This document shows positions 26,578 through 34,980 of a stretch of 64,000 bases of DNA, piece by piece. Below the pieces are notes generated by a model. That model ran no database searches. It worked only from the letters and a program-made list of their open reading frames with translations, and was not told the origin of the DNA. The stretch spans positions 370,204 through 434,203 of the forward strand of contig NZ_QLTK01000003.1 of the NCBI RefSeq assembly GCF_003269035.1. Reading direction: 5' to 3'. A program made the translations under genes and the position numbers. The stretch is from Paraburkholderia bryophila. Lineage in GTDB: Bacteria > Pseudomonadota > Gammaproteobacteria > Burkholderiales > Burkholderiaceae. How positions within the stretch are numbered: the stretch's first letter is position 1; each line of letters starts with the position of its first letter.

Positions 26578-27573
26578 ATGAAAGCAATTTGTGTAACGCC
26601 TGACCGGGAACTCGAAGTTCGCGACGTCCCGACGCCGGATGCGCCTGCACCCGGCCACGTGCTGATCGACATGGATGCCTCGGCGATCAACCATGGGGAC
26701 AAGACGTTCCTGAAGATGCCCAGCGCGGCCGGTCCTGCGGCTGCGCCGGGTCGGCATGCGGTGTGGGGGGCATCGGGAGCGGGGCGGGTCGTGGTGGTGG
26801 GCGAGGGCGTTCCGGTGGAGTATGAGGGCAGGCAGGTGGCGATCTATCGATCGCTCGAAAGAAGCCCCGAGAGTGTCGGACTTTGGTGTGAACGGGCACA
26901 TGTGCCTTATACGACCTGCCTGATCTTGCCGGACCCTGTTCGTGCGCGCGATTATTGCGGCTCGCTCGTCAACGTCATGACGGCTTACGCCTTTCTTGAA
27001 GAGATCGTCGACGCGGGCCACCAAGGCGTTATCGTCACGGCCGGAAATTCGGCTACCGGCCAGGCGCTGGCGTCGCTCGCGCGCAGCCGGAACATTCCCG
27101 CGATTTTGCTGGTGCGTACCGTTGCCGCGCGCGACGCGCTGCTCCGTTCGGGCGCCGAGCACGTGATCGTCACCACCGAAGGCTTCACCGGGACGCTCGC
27201 CAAACTGGCCGCCGAACTGGGAACGACGGCGGTATTCGACGGCGTGGGCGGCGACTTGCTGACGAGAATTGCCCCCAGCTTGCCGATGAATTCGACAATC
27301 TATTTTTACGGGTTTCTGGGCGGCGCCGTGCCCGTGTCCATTCAGTCCGTCCAGTTCATGATGAAGAATCTGAGCATGAAGCGATTCAGCAATTTCGAAA
27401 GCCGGACAGTGAAGGAGCAGGCGAAACTTATCGCCGCGCTGAAAGCACTTGCGGGCGTGATCGACGGGGCTATTTTCACGACCCGAATCGGGAGGGAATT
27501 CCGTTACGATCAGATTGAACTTGCGATGGCGTATGAGTCGGTGGATGGGGCGAAGGCGGTGCTGGTTGGGTAG
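26578..27573 (+). CDS. MDR-family oxidoreductase (quinone reductase-like)
   Basis: 331-residue medium-chain reductase without the zinc-ligand cysteines, so a NADPH quinone/enone reductase type. N-domain AICVTPDRELEVRDVPTPDA; cofactor-site region GVIVTAGNSATGQALASLAR (a variant of the usual AxxGxxG); VFDGVGGDLL. The ATG has a GGAG seven bases upstream. Regulated most likely by the divergent LysR at 25560-26468. Its last ~60 bases overlap the antisense end of the decayed caspase-like frame. Confidence 0.82.
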   Translation: MKAICVTPDRELEVRDVPTPDAPAPGHVLIDMDASAINHGDKTFLKMPSAAGPAAAPGRHAVWGASGAGRVVVVGEGVPVEYEGRQVAIYRSLERSPESVGLWCERAHVPYTTCLILPDPVRARDYCGSLVNVMTAYAFLEEIVDAGHQGVIVTAGNSATGQALASLARSRNIPAILLVRTVAARDALLRSGAEHVIVTTEGFTGTLAKLAAELGTTAVFDGVGGDLLTRIAPSLPMNSTIYFYGFLGGAVPVSIQSVQFMMKNLSMKRFSNFESRTVKEQAKLIAALKALAGVIDGAIFTTRIGREFRYDQIELAMAYESVDGAKAVLVG

Positions 27574-28542
27574 ATCGGTTGCGGCCTCGTCAATGAACAC
27601 CAGCAGCGTGCAAGTCGGCGCTCATCAGAGTCACGGACCTTTTCAAAGTCGGGAACGAGTTCGGTGGTCATTGGTCGTCTCCGCAGAGAATCGAGATGAC
27701 CCGAAACTGAGGTGCGAGTTGCTCGTGGTGTGAGAACTGCTTTTGGATTCGCGGCGTCTGCGGCATAAAACGAGCGATTGCCGGCCGGCACGTCTATATA
27801 CCACGGCTTTCCGTCGGGCACTGGACGGTACTGAGGACAGTCCGTCTGCAAATGCAGCTCCGCAAGTTTTGCCAGGGGCCTGGTTTTTACGGTCACCGCG
27901 ACAGAGGGAGTGCCGACAACGGTGTGGAGCGCAAAGTCGGCTGACATCTTGCCGAATGCCACCCTCTGAAGGTCCTTGCCGTATGCCCGCTTCACAAGCC
28001 AATCCAAGCCTGTACGCAGCGAAGCAGTTCCAACGACCCAATCTTCGTCATCGTTTTGGAGCGCGCCCGTGCCTTTCATGGAAGTCAGGAGCGAAGCCAT
28101 AAAGACCGAGGGGTCGTCGTCTACGCCAAACGCGCTGGCGCCAAGCTCGCTTGCGCACAATTCTGCTTGCTGGTGACTTCCTTGGTTGGAATGCACGTTC
28201 GGCGTAAGCAACTCCGGGGGCGTGGGTGTCTTGTATTTGCTCCGCAGCTCTGGAGGTGTGCTGCGGCATGCATCCAACAAGAAGAGCTGCTTCGACGCCT
28301 TGGAGGCCATGCACGCATCGGCGAGCGCGGCCGGATCAAAGCTATGCGGAGGGGTGTGCCGGGGCGGTTAAAGCTGGTACGCAGCCAGTCGGTAAATGTC
28401 TCCACCGAGTGGTACGGGGATGTGAGCTGGCCAATATCACCTGCGTGCGGAAACTGTTTTTTCGACTTGCCGCCCGTGAGGGCCCACTCATGACGGCCAT
28501 TGCCAGAAGGGCGGCGATCAGGGGGTATTTGAATTGTTTCAT
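27510..28542 (-). pseudogene. Decayed caspase-like (peptidase C14) gene
   Basis: Three reading frames are needed. From an ATG at 28542 a signal-like start (MKQFKYPLIAALLAMAVMSG) runs into a stop. A second frame then reads SVETFTDWLRTSFNRPGTPL, typical of bacterial caspase-like proteins. A third, from about 28345, reads SFDPAALADACMASK then LFLLDACRSTPPEL, where DACR is the catalytic-cysteine motif, and runs to 27510. The stretch that should hold the histidine-glycine dyad (YFSGHG-like) between the second and third parts is absent. The gene is therefore deleted internally as well as frameshifted. A sequencing error cannot explain the missing block. The tail overlaps the MDR gene antisense. Confidence 0.7.
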
Positions 28543-28754
28543 GGTGTACCTCGTTTTGAAACCCGTCGATACATGGTTTTCGTAAGCATTGCATTGAGTG
28601 TGGTGCACTTGTCCCATGGCGTCAGCATGGCTCCCGCTTACCGTGCAGTCGGTACGGCGACGGACATCCGAAAAATTTTTTATCGAGGCTTTATGGGTTC
28701 CCGTAGCGGCAATCTCAGCGGGCTCGGTTGGCTCAGTGTTGCGGCTCCGATCCC
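28543..28754. other. Non-coding stretch before the first FixJ-like box
   Basis: Together with the box and leader downstream (to 28898) this is about 356 bases without a supportable gene. Open frames here overlap only as shadows. The one recognisable element is the box at 28755. Confidence 0.5.
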
Positions 28755-28800
28755 TGAGTAGTTTCCGAACCTGTTCCAGGCGAGCCCGAAGGACTAGCCT
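28755..28800 (+). promoter_or_regulatory. FixJ-like box 1, upstream of the alcohol dehydrogenase
   Basis: TGAGTAGTTTCCGA at 28755-28768 (identical to consensus), then CTA at 28794-28796, 28 bases after the TTTCC end as in the other copies. The -10-like hexamer (TAGCCT) is weak. The gene start at 28899 is 130 bases downstream. Confidence 0.7.
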
Positions 28801-28898
28801 AGACAAAATGAGTCGCTGCTTTCCAGGTATCGCTGACGTCAGTTGCGAAGCCAGCGCCAGAACCTTCAGTTCCATTTTTGGAAAAGGGCGGAGTCGAG

Positions 28899-29900
28899 AT
28901 GCTCGCAATGATGTTTGACGGTATATCACCGGTCTTGCGGGAAACGCAGGTTGCCGAGCCCGTTGTCGGTGTGGGCGACTTGCTTATTGACATTCACGCT
29001 TGCGGCGTGTGCCGCACCGATTTGCACGTGGTGGATCGCGATCTGACCTCACCGAAACTCCCGCTGATTCCCGGCCATGAAATAGTAGGCGTAGTGGCCG
29101 CGGTAGGCTCTGAGGTACGCGATTTCAAGCCGGGGGATAGGATTGGTGTCCCATGGCTTGGACATACGTGCGGACTTTGCCACTACTGCCTCTCGCATCG
29201 GGAAAACCTGTGTGACCACCCTGGTTTCACGGGCTATACGATCAACGGCGGTTATGCAGAACGGACCGTCGCCGATAGCCGCTTCTGTTTGCATTTACCG
29301 CCCGCGTATGCAGACGCAGAGGCGGCACCCCTTCTGTGTGCCGGCGTCATCGGCTACCGTACGCTGGACATGGCCGGCGACGCGAAGCGTATCGGTATCT
29401 ACGGGTTTGGCGCGGCCGCGCACATCGTCGCTCAGGTCGCTCGCCATCAGGGCCGCACGATCTACGCCTTCACGCGGCCCGGCGATACCGCGGCACAACA
29501 GCTAGCGATTCGATCCGGCGCACGATGGGCCGGGAGTAGCGATGAAGCGCCGCCGGAACAGCTTGACGCCGCACTAATCTTCGCCCCCGTGGGCGCGCTG
29601 GTTCCGATTGCGCTCAAAGCGCTCGTCAAAGGCGGGATCGTCGTCTGTGGCGGAATTCATATGGGCGAGATCCCGCCTTTCTCCTACGACCTCCTGTGGG
29701 AAGAGCGACGGATTTGTTCGGTCGCCAATCTCACGAGAGAAGATGGCGCGGCATTTATGCGTCTCGCCGGCGAGCTCAAGCTCGAAATTGAGGTGACACG
29801 CTATCCGATAAAAGATGCAAATGAGGCGCTCGATGACCTGCGGGCAGGGCGTCTTACGGGGGCTGCCGTGCTTGTCATGCTGGATGAGTCTCACGGCTGA
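28899..29900 (+). CDS. Zinc-dependent alcohol dehydrogenase
   Basis: 333 residues from the ATG at 28899 (GGAG six to seven bases before it; a TTG at 28878 is in frame). Catalytic zinc: ACGVCRTDLHVVD and PGHEIVGVV. Structural zinc: four cysteines in HTCGLCHYCLSHRENLC. NAD site: IGIYGFGAAAHIVAQVA. It is close to AdhA-type enzymes that oxidise ethanol or reduce aldehydes. The FixJ-like box in front suggests low-oxygen induction, where it could serve fermentation or detoxification of aldehydes. It may be co-transcribed with the next gene, 50 bases on. Confidence 0.9.
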   Translation: MLAMMFDGISPVLRETQVAEPVVGVGDLLIDIHACGVCRTDLHVVDRDLTSPKLPLIPGHEIVGVVAAVGSEVRDFKPGDRIGVPWLGHTCGLCHYCLSHRENLCDHPGFTGYTINGGYAERTVADSRFCLHLPPAYADAEAAPLLCAGVIGYRTLDMAGDAKRIGIYGFGAAAHIVAQVARHQGRTIYAFTRPGDTAAQQLAIRSGARWAGSSDEAPPEQLDAALIFAPVGALVPIALKALVKGGIVVCGGIHMGEIPPFSYDLLWEERRICSVANLTREDGAAFMRLAGELKLEIEVTRYPIKDANEALDDLRAGRLTGAAVLVMLDESHG

Positions 29901-29950
29901 CGTTGGCGCAGACACCTGCAATTTTTCACTCACTACTGAAGGGAACCACC

Positions 29951-30523
29951 ATGAACTCATACGATGTTGTAATCGCGACCTTCGATGATCACCAGAAGGC
30001 TAATGTCGCCGTAAGCAAGCTAATCGACGGTGGATTTAACATGAAGGGCTTTAGTGTGATCGGCAAGGGCTACCACACGGAAGAAAAAATCATCGGTTTC
30101 TACAATATCGGCGATCGCATGAAGATGTGGGGAAAATACGGAGCGTTTTGGGGTGCGCTGTGGGGTCTCCTTTTTGGCGGTGTCTTTTTCGCGATTCCGG
30201 TAATTGGGCCTGTCGTCGTAGTAGGGCATCTCGCCGCGCTGGTCATTGCTGCGATCGAGGGTGTCGTGGAAGGCGCAGTTGTTGTTGGCGGGCTCTCTGC
30301 ACTTGGCGCAGCTTTATTCGACTATGGCATTCCAAAGGACAGCGTTATCAAATACGAAGCAGCGGTGAAAGCCGACGGCTTTCTCGTCGTGGGTCATGGA
30401 CCCGCAGATGAAATGGCTCGAGCGCGCGCCGTACTCCAGAGTTCGGGTGCGACTCGTCTGGACATGCATCAAGCGGTAAGCCCTGCAGTCGCAACGAGCC
30501 ACCTCGCGCCTGCTGCAACTTGA
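29951..30523 (+). CDS. DUF1269-like / general stress membrane protein
   Basis: 190 residues from ATG 29951 (AAGGGAA upstream). A ferredoxin-like N-terminal part (YDVVIATFDDHQKANVAVSK) and C-terminal part (SVIKYEAAVKADGFLVVGHG) flank a glycine-rich hydrophobic centre (FWGALWGLLFGGVFFAIPVI, VVGGLSALGAAL), which may insert in the membrane. This layout is typical of DUF1269-type and general-stress-17M-like proteins that turn up in stress loci. Biochemical role unknown. Confidence 0.72.
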   Translation: MNSYDVVIATFDDHQKANVAVSKLIDGGFNMKGFSVIGKGYHTEEKIIGFYNIGDRMKMWGKYGAFWGALWGLLFGGVFFAIPVIGPVVVVGHLAALVIAAIEGVVEGAVVVGGLSALGAALFDYGIPKDSVIKYEAAVKADGFLVVGHGPADEMARARAVLQSSGATRLDMHQAVSPAVATSHLAPAAT

Positions 30524-30569
30524 AAGAATCAGGCCCCCGGTAGGTAGGCTAACGCGGTGGCCGCGCGGT

Positions 30570-31286
30570 TCACATCAGTCTTCCAAACAGGCTGCCGACG
30601 CCCGCCGTGATCGCCATTGCTGACGCGCCCCAGAACGTGACCCGGGTGGCGCCTGCAATCACGCCAGCACCGCCGACTCGCGCCGCAAGACCACCCAAAA
30701 ACGCCAGGAAAAACAGGGACGCCCCAGAGACAAAGACTGCTATCCGCGATTCCGGTGCCAAGGCGGCGACTAGCAGGGGCATGGCGCCCCCGACGGCGAA
30801 GCTGCCTGCCGAGGCAAGCGCTGCCTGGATCGGGCGGGCTTTGAGGGCCGACGTCAGGCCGAGTTCGTCCCGGGCGTGCGCGCCAACCGCGTCGTGGGCC
30901 ATCAATTTGTCCGCGACCTGTTTGGCGAGCGGCAGGTCGAGACCGCGGCCGACATAGATCGCCGCGAGTTCAGCGTGCTCGCCTGAATTGTCTGTTCTAA
31001 GCTCCGTCCGTTCAATTGCCAGGTCCGCCTCCTCGGTATCCTTCTGCGAGTGCACCGACACGTACTCCCCCGCAGCCATCGACATTGCACCGGCGACAAC
31101 GCCTGCAACTCCGGCGATCAAGACGCTGCCATGACTACCATGTGCAGCTGCGACGCCGAGAACCAGGCTCGACGTCGACAGGATGCCGTCATTGGCTCCC
31201 AGGACTGCAGCGCGCAGCCAGCCGCTTTTGCCCGTTCGATGGCGACTCCGTTTCCCGATCCCCTCATGTTCGCCAATTGCCTTCAT
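30570..31286 (-). CDS. VIT1/CCC1-family metal transporter
   Basis: 238 residues with five likely membrane segments. The family marks are present: RAAVLGANDGILSTSSLVLG at the start, MSMAAGEYVSVHSQKDTEEAD after the second segment, and a cytoplasmic helical insert (residues ~95-150). These proteins move Fe(II) or Mn(II) across membranes. The ATG overlaps the stop of the MscS gene by four bases, so the two are co-translated. The metal and direction are not predictable. Confidence 0.88.
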   Translation of the reverse strand: MKAIGEHEGIGKRSRHRTGKSGWLRAAVLGANDGILSTSSLVLGVAAAHGSHGSVLIAGVAGVVAGAMSMAAGEYVSVHSQKDTEEADLAIERTELRTDNSGEHAELAAIYVGRGLDLPLAKQVADKLMAHDAVGAHARDELGLTSALKARPIQAALASAGSFAVGGAMPLLVAALAPESRIAVFVSGASLFFLAFLGGLAARVGGAGVIAGATRVTFWGASAMAITAGVGSLFGRLM

Positions 31287-32320
31287 CTGCGTTCGTTCGG
31301 TTTCGGCAAGGTTGCGATGTGTGGCGCACGAGTTGCGACGGCAAGATCCCCCCGTTGAATGATCCGGACATCTGTCGGCGGCGTGCCGATGTGGATGCCG
31401 AGATTCCGGAATGTGTCTGCTACGCGTCCTAGCATCCCCGATTTCGCGTCGGGCGTCAGTGCAAAACTGTCGAGCGCAAAAGCTAACTCATACCACACGA
31501 GGGAGTCCGAGAATGCGCATGCGTAGGCCTGGGGAATGGTGCCATGAGCGACGTCTGGGCTACCGGCGGCCGCGACTTTCAACGCTTCGATCACGCGCGA
31601 AGGTGCCACTGCGAGATCGACTCTTAGACGAATAATGCAGCGATGGGGGCCTTTCGGGCGACTGTGGTTCGTTACAATCGACTTCGAAATGACGCTATTC
31701 GGAATGACGACAATGTCATGGGCCCATGTCCTGATCCGAGTAGCGCGCCAATTGACCTGCATGACCTGGCCAGAGGTGTGATCGGTCAGGGTAATCCAGT
31801 CACCCGCTCCAAATGGGCGTTCGATGTTGATCGCGAGACCGGAGAGTACATCGCCCAAGGTGTTTTGGAGCGCAAGACCGAGCACAATTGCCACGACCCC
31901 AGAGGTCGCCAGGAAGGTTGAGAGCGGTTCTTTGAACACGACGCCGATGATGCCGACGAATGCAAGAACATAGATGAGCCCCGATGCCAGATCGGCGAAC
32001 AGGCGCCGCGCGTGAGGTTCGTCGTTATCGGGGAAAAACGTCCGGGTGAGCACCAGATCAAGCAGGCTTTTGCACAGCCAAGCACCCAGAATCCACCACA
32101 CGATCCCGAACATCTCGCGTGGCAGGCGAAGGCCACTCCCAGTTGTCCCGAAGAGAAATTGGCCGATCGGGTTATCCGTCCGCGGAAAGAGCGCGGTTAT
32201 CAGCAAGAGGACACCGCCGCCGGCGAAAAATGGACGGTACAGTCGACCGTACGGAAGCACACGAAGCAGCAGAAGCACGCCTGCGATCGAAAGGAGGCTA
32301 ATTTCCAGAAAACCGAACAT
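31283..32320 (-). CDS. Mechanosensitive (MscS-family) ion channel
   Basis: 345 residues with four or so N-terminal membrane segments, then the MscS pore helix and beta domain (TSGVVAIVLGLALQNTLGDV, LSGLAINIERPFGAGDWITL, VVIPNSVISKSIVTNHSRPK). There is no fused cyclic-nucleotide-binding domain after the C-terminal domain, unlike some longer relatives. An AGGAG lies about 11 bases before the ATG. It is translationally coupled to the downstream VIT transporter, which links osmotic and metal responses. Confidence 0.88.
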   Translation of the reverse strand: MFGFLEISLLSIAGVLLLLRVLPYGRLYRPFFAGGGVLLLITALFPRTDNPIGQFLFGTTGSGLRLPREMFGIVWWILGAWLCKSLLDLVLTRTFFPDNDEPHARRLFADLASGLIYVLAFVGIIGVVFKEPLSTFLATSGVVAIVLGLALQNTLGDVLSGLAINIERPFGAGDWITLTDHTSGQVMQVNWRATRIRTWAHDIVVIPNSVISKSIVTNHSRPKGPHRCIIRLRVDLAVAPSRVIEALKVAAAGSPDVAHGTIPQAYACAFSDSLVWYELAFALDSFALTPDAKSGMLGRVADTFRNLGIHIGTPPTDVRIIQRGDLAVATRAPHIATLPKPNERR

Positions 32321-32427
32321 ATCGATTTAGACTCCTGCCCTGAGCTGCCGCTATCCGCCTAAGAATGAACGTCTAACGTCGCAGTCGCAGCATCCCCGTT
32401 TCCCCAACTAGCAACATGCGCATTATC

Positions 32428-33249
32428 TTAAGTGGCTGTACTTTGGACATATTCGCTCAACGATGCCGGTCCAGCTTGCGACCAGTACCCCTGCTTTCCA
32501 TAAAACTCATGAAGCGCAACCTCGTAGCTCCGATGAATCGGAACTGAATCGTCGTAGACGGGGCTGCGACGGATGGAGTCTCGGGTAAGTTCAGTGGTGA
32601 CGGTCTTTGCCAGCCAGTCGACTCCCGCAATCCAGTGTGCCGCGAGCAATATCTCCTTTCCGCCGTGCAACAAGCTGCGTGTATCGATGCAAAGATATCG
32701 AATCGCCCAGGCTTCATCGTCATAGATAAACCCGGAAACATGGCCAATCCCACCATCAACAGCGTCAAGCCGATAACCTGTTACCTCGTCCGTGCTGCGC
32801 AGATGCACATCGTCAGGCGAGCGTACAGCTTGGGGTCCAATCTGAGGAGGGACCGGCGCGGGATCAGGTGCCACGTCAGCCGGATCGAACCTTGGATAGG
32901 CACCCATTCCCCACAAGTTCGGTCCGCCCCAATAAGCTGGATAGTTGTAGTGACGCAAACATTCAACCTCATTCTGACGCGAAACAGGCCTGTGCGTGTC
33001 GATGCCCGGACTGTCTTTTACTGCTTGCTGCGTGAGGCTCAGATGAACGACGTTGGAACCCGGGTCTGTGTGCTTGATCGAATAGGGGGATATCAGGACG
33101 CGGCGCTCGTTGAGCCAATGGCCGGTCTTGACCACCAGATATCGCACGGCCCACGCCTCGTCATCGAAGTAGACCTGATCGACCGTTCCAATGTCGCCGT
33201 CGATCGCGCTGACCGTGCAGCCATGTAGATCCTTTATGCTCCGCAACAT
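32428..33249 (-). CDS. Double PRC-barrel domain protein (paralogue 1)
   Basis: 273 residues from the ATG at 33249, which has TTGGAG in front; a TTG at 33261 is the Shine-Dalgarno itself. Two PRC-barrel domains: LRSIKDLHGCTVSAIDGDIG (N-terminal) and LRSTDEVTGYRLDAVDGGIG (C-terminal), each followed by YFDDEAWAVRYLVV-like strands. They are joined by an aromatic linker (YPAYWGG, WGMGAYPRF). It is a clear paralogue of the protein at 44000-44827. PRC barrels act in RNA/protein assembly or membrane-edge roles; function here unknown, but both copies sit in the stress region. Confidence 0.8.
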   Translation of the reverse strand: MLRSIKDLHGCTVSAIDGDIGTVDQVYFDDEAWAVRYLVVKTGHWLNERRVLISPYSIKHTDPGSNVVHLSLTQQAVKDSPGIDTHRPVSRQNEVECLRHYNYPAYWGGPNLWGMGAYPRFDPADVAPDPAPVPPQIGPQAVRSPDDVHLRSTDEVTGYRLDAVDGGIGHVSGFIYDDEAWAIRYLCIDTRSLLHGGKEILLAAHWIAGVDWLAKTVTTELTRDSIRRSPVYDDSVPIHRSYEVALHEFYGKQGYWSQAGPASLSEYVQSTAT

Positions 33250-33639
33250 GAATTTCTCCAACGTAGAAGCGGGCGAGCGGGAAACGTCACGCGCTATACA
33301 TCTATCTAGACGATAGGGGATGAAGCCGACTGACCTTCATGCAATCCAAAGACGCGCCGCCGATTAACCCGCACCGGGTCTGCACGAGCGCATCACGCTG
33401 TCCGGGGCCGGCGCTTGCACGTCCCTTCCCACCTATCAGACGATACTGCCATCAGGATACGTGAGTGTGATTGGAGATGCGGTACGACACCGTACAGATG
33501 ACGGATACGGTTTGCTATCCACCGACGCTAGGCCAGCGGGCGACGAGCCGGGCACGCGTGAACTCGCAAATAGATACCGAAGGGTTTCGCCGGCCGATCA
33601 TTGGTTGGTCGAAACTGACTGCTGCCGTAGCGAATTTCT
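33250..33639. other. 390-base gap between PRC-barrel gene and small ORF
   Basis: No convincing gene, box or terminator. Short palindromes are visible (CTATC/GATAG near 33304-33318, GTAC/GTAC near 33482-33496) without context that gives them meaning. Confidence 0.5.
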
Positions 33640-33903
33640 TTGGCTAACACGCCACACTGGGTGTTCGTGAACGGTTCATCGAACCGCGCACATAACCGGT
33701 CTACTCATCCGACGGGAAGTGACGGCGACGTGCAGACTATCGGAGAGGGAAGCGTCGGACCGAGCGCGCGGTCTGTCGACGAAGCGAACAGGGAAGTGTG
33801 CGCCGCGCAGAAAGCTGCTTACAGCGCTCGTGGGCGCGGTGAAGATTCCGGTATTCGCGAAACACGCGATTACCTAAATGCGTTCATGCAGCACGGAGCA
33901 TGA
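33640..33903 (+). CDS. Small hypothetical protein, doubtful
   Basis: 87 residues. The N-terminal half is low-complexity and may be spurious; the C-terminal half (VDEANREVCAAQKAAYSARG) looks like a real amphipathic helix. It ends 12 bases before the PPK2 frame and could be translated with it. No family recognised and no good ribosome binding site. Confidence 0.3.
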   Translation: MANTPHWVFVNGSSNRAHNRSTHPTGSDGDVQTIGEGSVGPSARSVDEANREVCAAQKAAYSARGRGEDSGIRETRDYLNAFMQHGA

Positions 33904-33915
33904 AAAAGGACCAGA

Positions 33916-34716
33916 ATGAAAGCCAGATCGGAGCACTTTCGGGTGCATCAGGGCGACCAGATCGATCTCCAGAAATGGCCGACGAAGGCACGGCCCGTCT
34001 ACGCGTCGAAACACGACTATAAAAAGCATCTCGCAGAGCATGTTGCGCGATTGAGCGCGCAACAGCAGCTCTTTTATGCGTCCAATCGTCATGCGATCCT
34101 TTTGATCTTTCAGGCGATGGATGCTGCGGGAAAAGACGGCGCGATCAGGCATGTGATGTCCGGAGTCAACCCGCAAGGCTGTCAGGTGTTTAGCTTCAGG
34201 CATCCTAGCGCAATCGAGCTGGAGCACGACTTCCTCTGGTGCTCGACCCGCGATCTGCCGGAGCGAGGGCGGATTGGCATATTCAACCGCTCTTACTACG
34301 AGGAGGTTCAGATCGTGCGTGTTCATCCGGAGATTCTGCGCAACGAAGGACTCCGGATGCTCAATGATGGGAAAGTATGGAAAAACCGGTACCGTTCGAT
34401 CGTGGACCTGTAGCGGTTCCTTGAGCGCATTGATTCTCCGGACAAAAACTGGAAATTCAGTACCGCGAACATCGAGGAGCGCAAATTCTGGAAGCAATAC
34501 ATGAATGCATACGAGCAATGTCTGAGCGCTACAAGCACACGACATGCGCCATGGTACATCGTACCTGCTGACGATAAGCGCAACGCGCGGTTGATCGTTT
34601 CGCGGATCGTTCTCGATACGTTCGAAGCTGAAAATGACTTACCCAAGGCGAGTTCACAGCGTCGGCGGGAGTTGCGGGAAATTCGTAAGGGTCTTTCAGC
34701 ATGCCCCCTGTGCTAA
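33916..34716 (+). pseudogene. Polyphosphate kinase 2 (PPK2) gene broken by internal deletion and amber codon
   Basis: The first part (33916-34413) is a normal PPK2 start: P-loop [20 protein letters not shown] and Walker B region [20 protein letters not shown], then YRSIVDL and a TAG stop at 34411-34413. The same frame resumes at once with [16 protein letters not shown] and continues as ordinary PPK2 to 34716 ([20 protein letters not shown]). Intact relatives have roughly 25 residues between these parts (the lid region around NGTRIVKFFLHLS), so an in-frame deletion has removed them and left an amber codon. PPK2 uses polyphosphate to phosphorylate nucleotides. This copy should be inactive unless read through. 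Confidence 0.85.
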
Positions 34717-34763
34717 AACAGGTTGTGAATTGTGATCGTTCTCCCCGTGACCCCGCGACGAAC

Positions 34764-34810
34764 TGAGTAGTTTCCGAGCCTATCGGCGGTGCCAGATGCA
34801 CAGCTATCAT
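34764..34810 (+). promoter_or_regulatory. FixJ-like box 2, upstream of the ClpG/ClpK-type gene
   Basis: TGAGTAGTTTCCGA at 34764-34777 and a -10-like TATCAT at 34805-34810. The start codon at 34981 is about 170 bases further, so the leader would be unusually long (~160 bases). Confidence 0.75.
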
Positions 34811-34980
34811 TTTCAATATCGGTGGCTTAGCCCCGGACTTGACAGCGGCCTGCGAGCCAGCATTCGAGCCAACACGCCGATCCATATTTTTAGTTTATCT
34901 ATCCTCGGAGCGTTGAGTCCAGACTCATCAATGCCCATCGCGCTTTTGATCCCGAGGCTTCGACATGCAGGATGGAAAAA

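Noticed and set aside
28440..28462. Further box-like sequence (reverse AGTTTCCG) in the caspase remnant
   Set aside because: Only eight bases match and there is no -10-like hexamer at the standard distance.
33268..33284. Reverse ACGTTTCCCG as a box before the PRC-barrel gene
   Set aside because: Too few matches, and it sits almost on the start codon, leaving no room for a -10.
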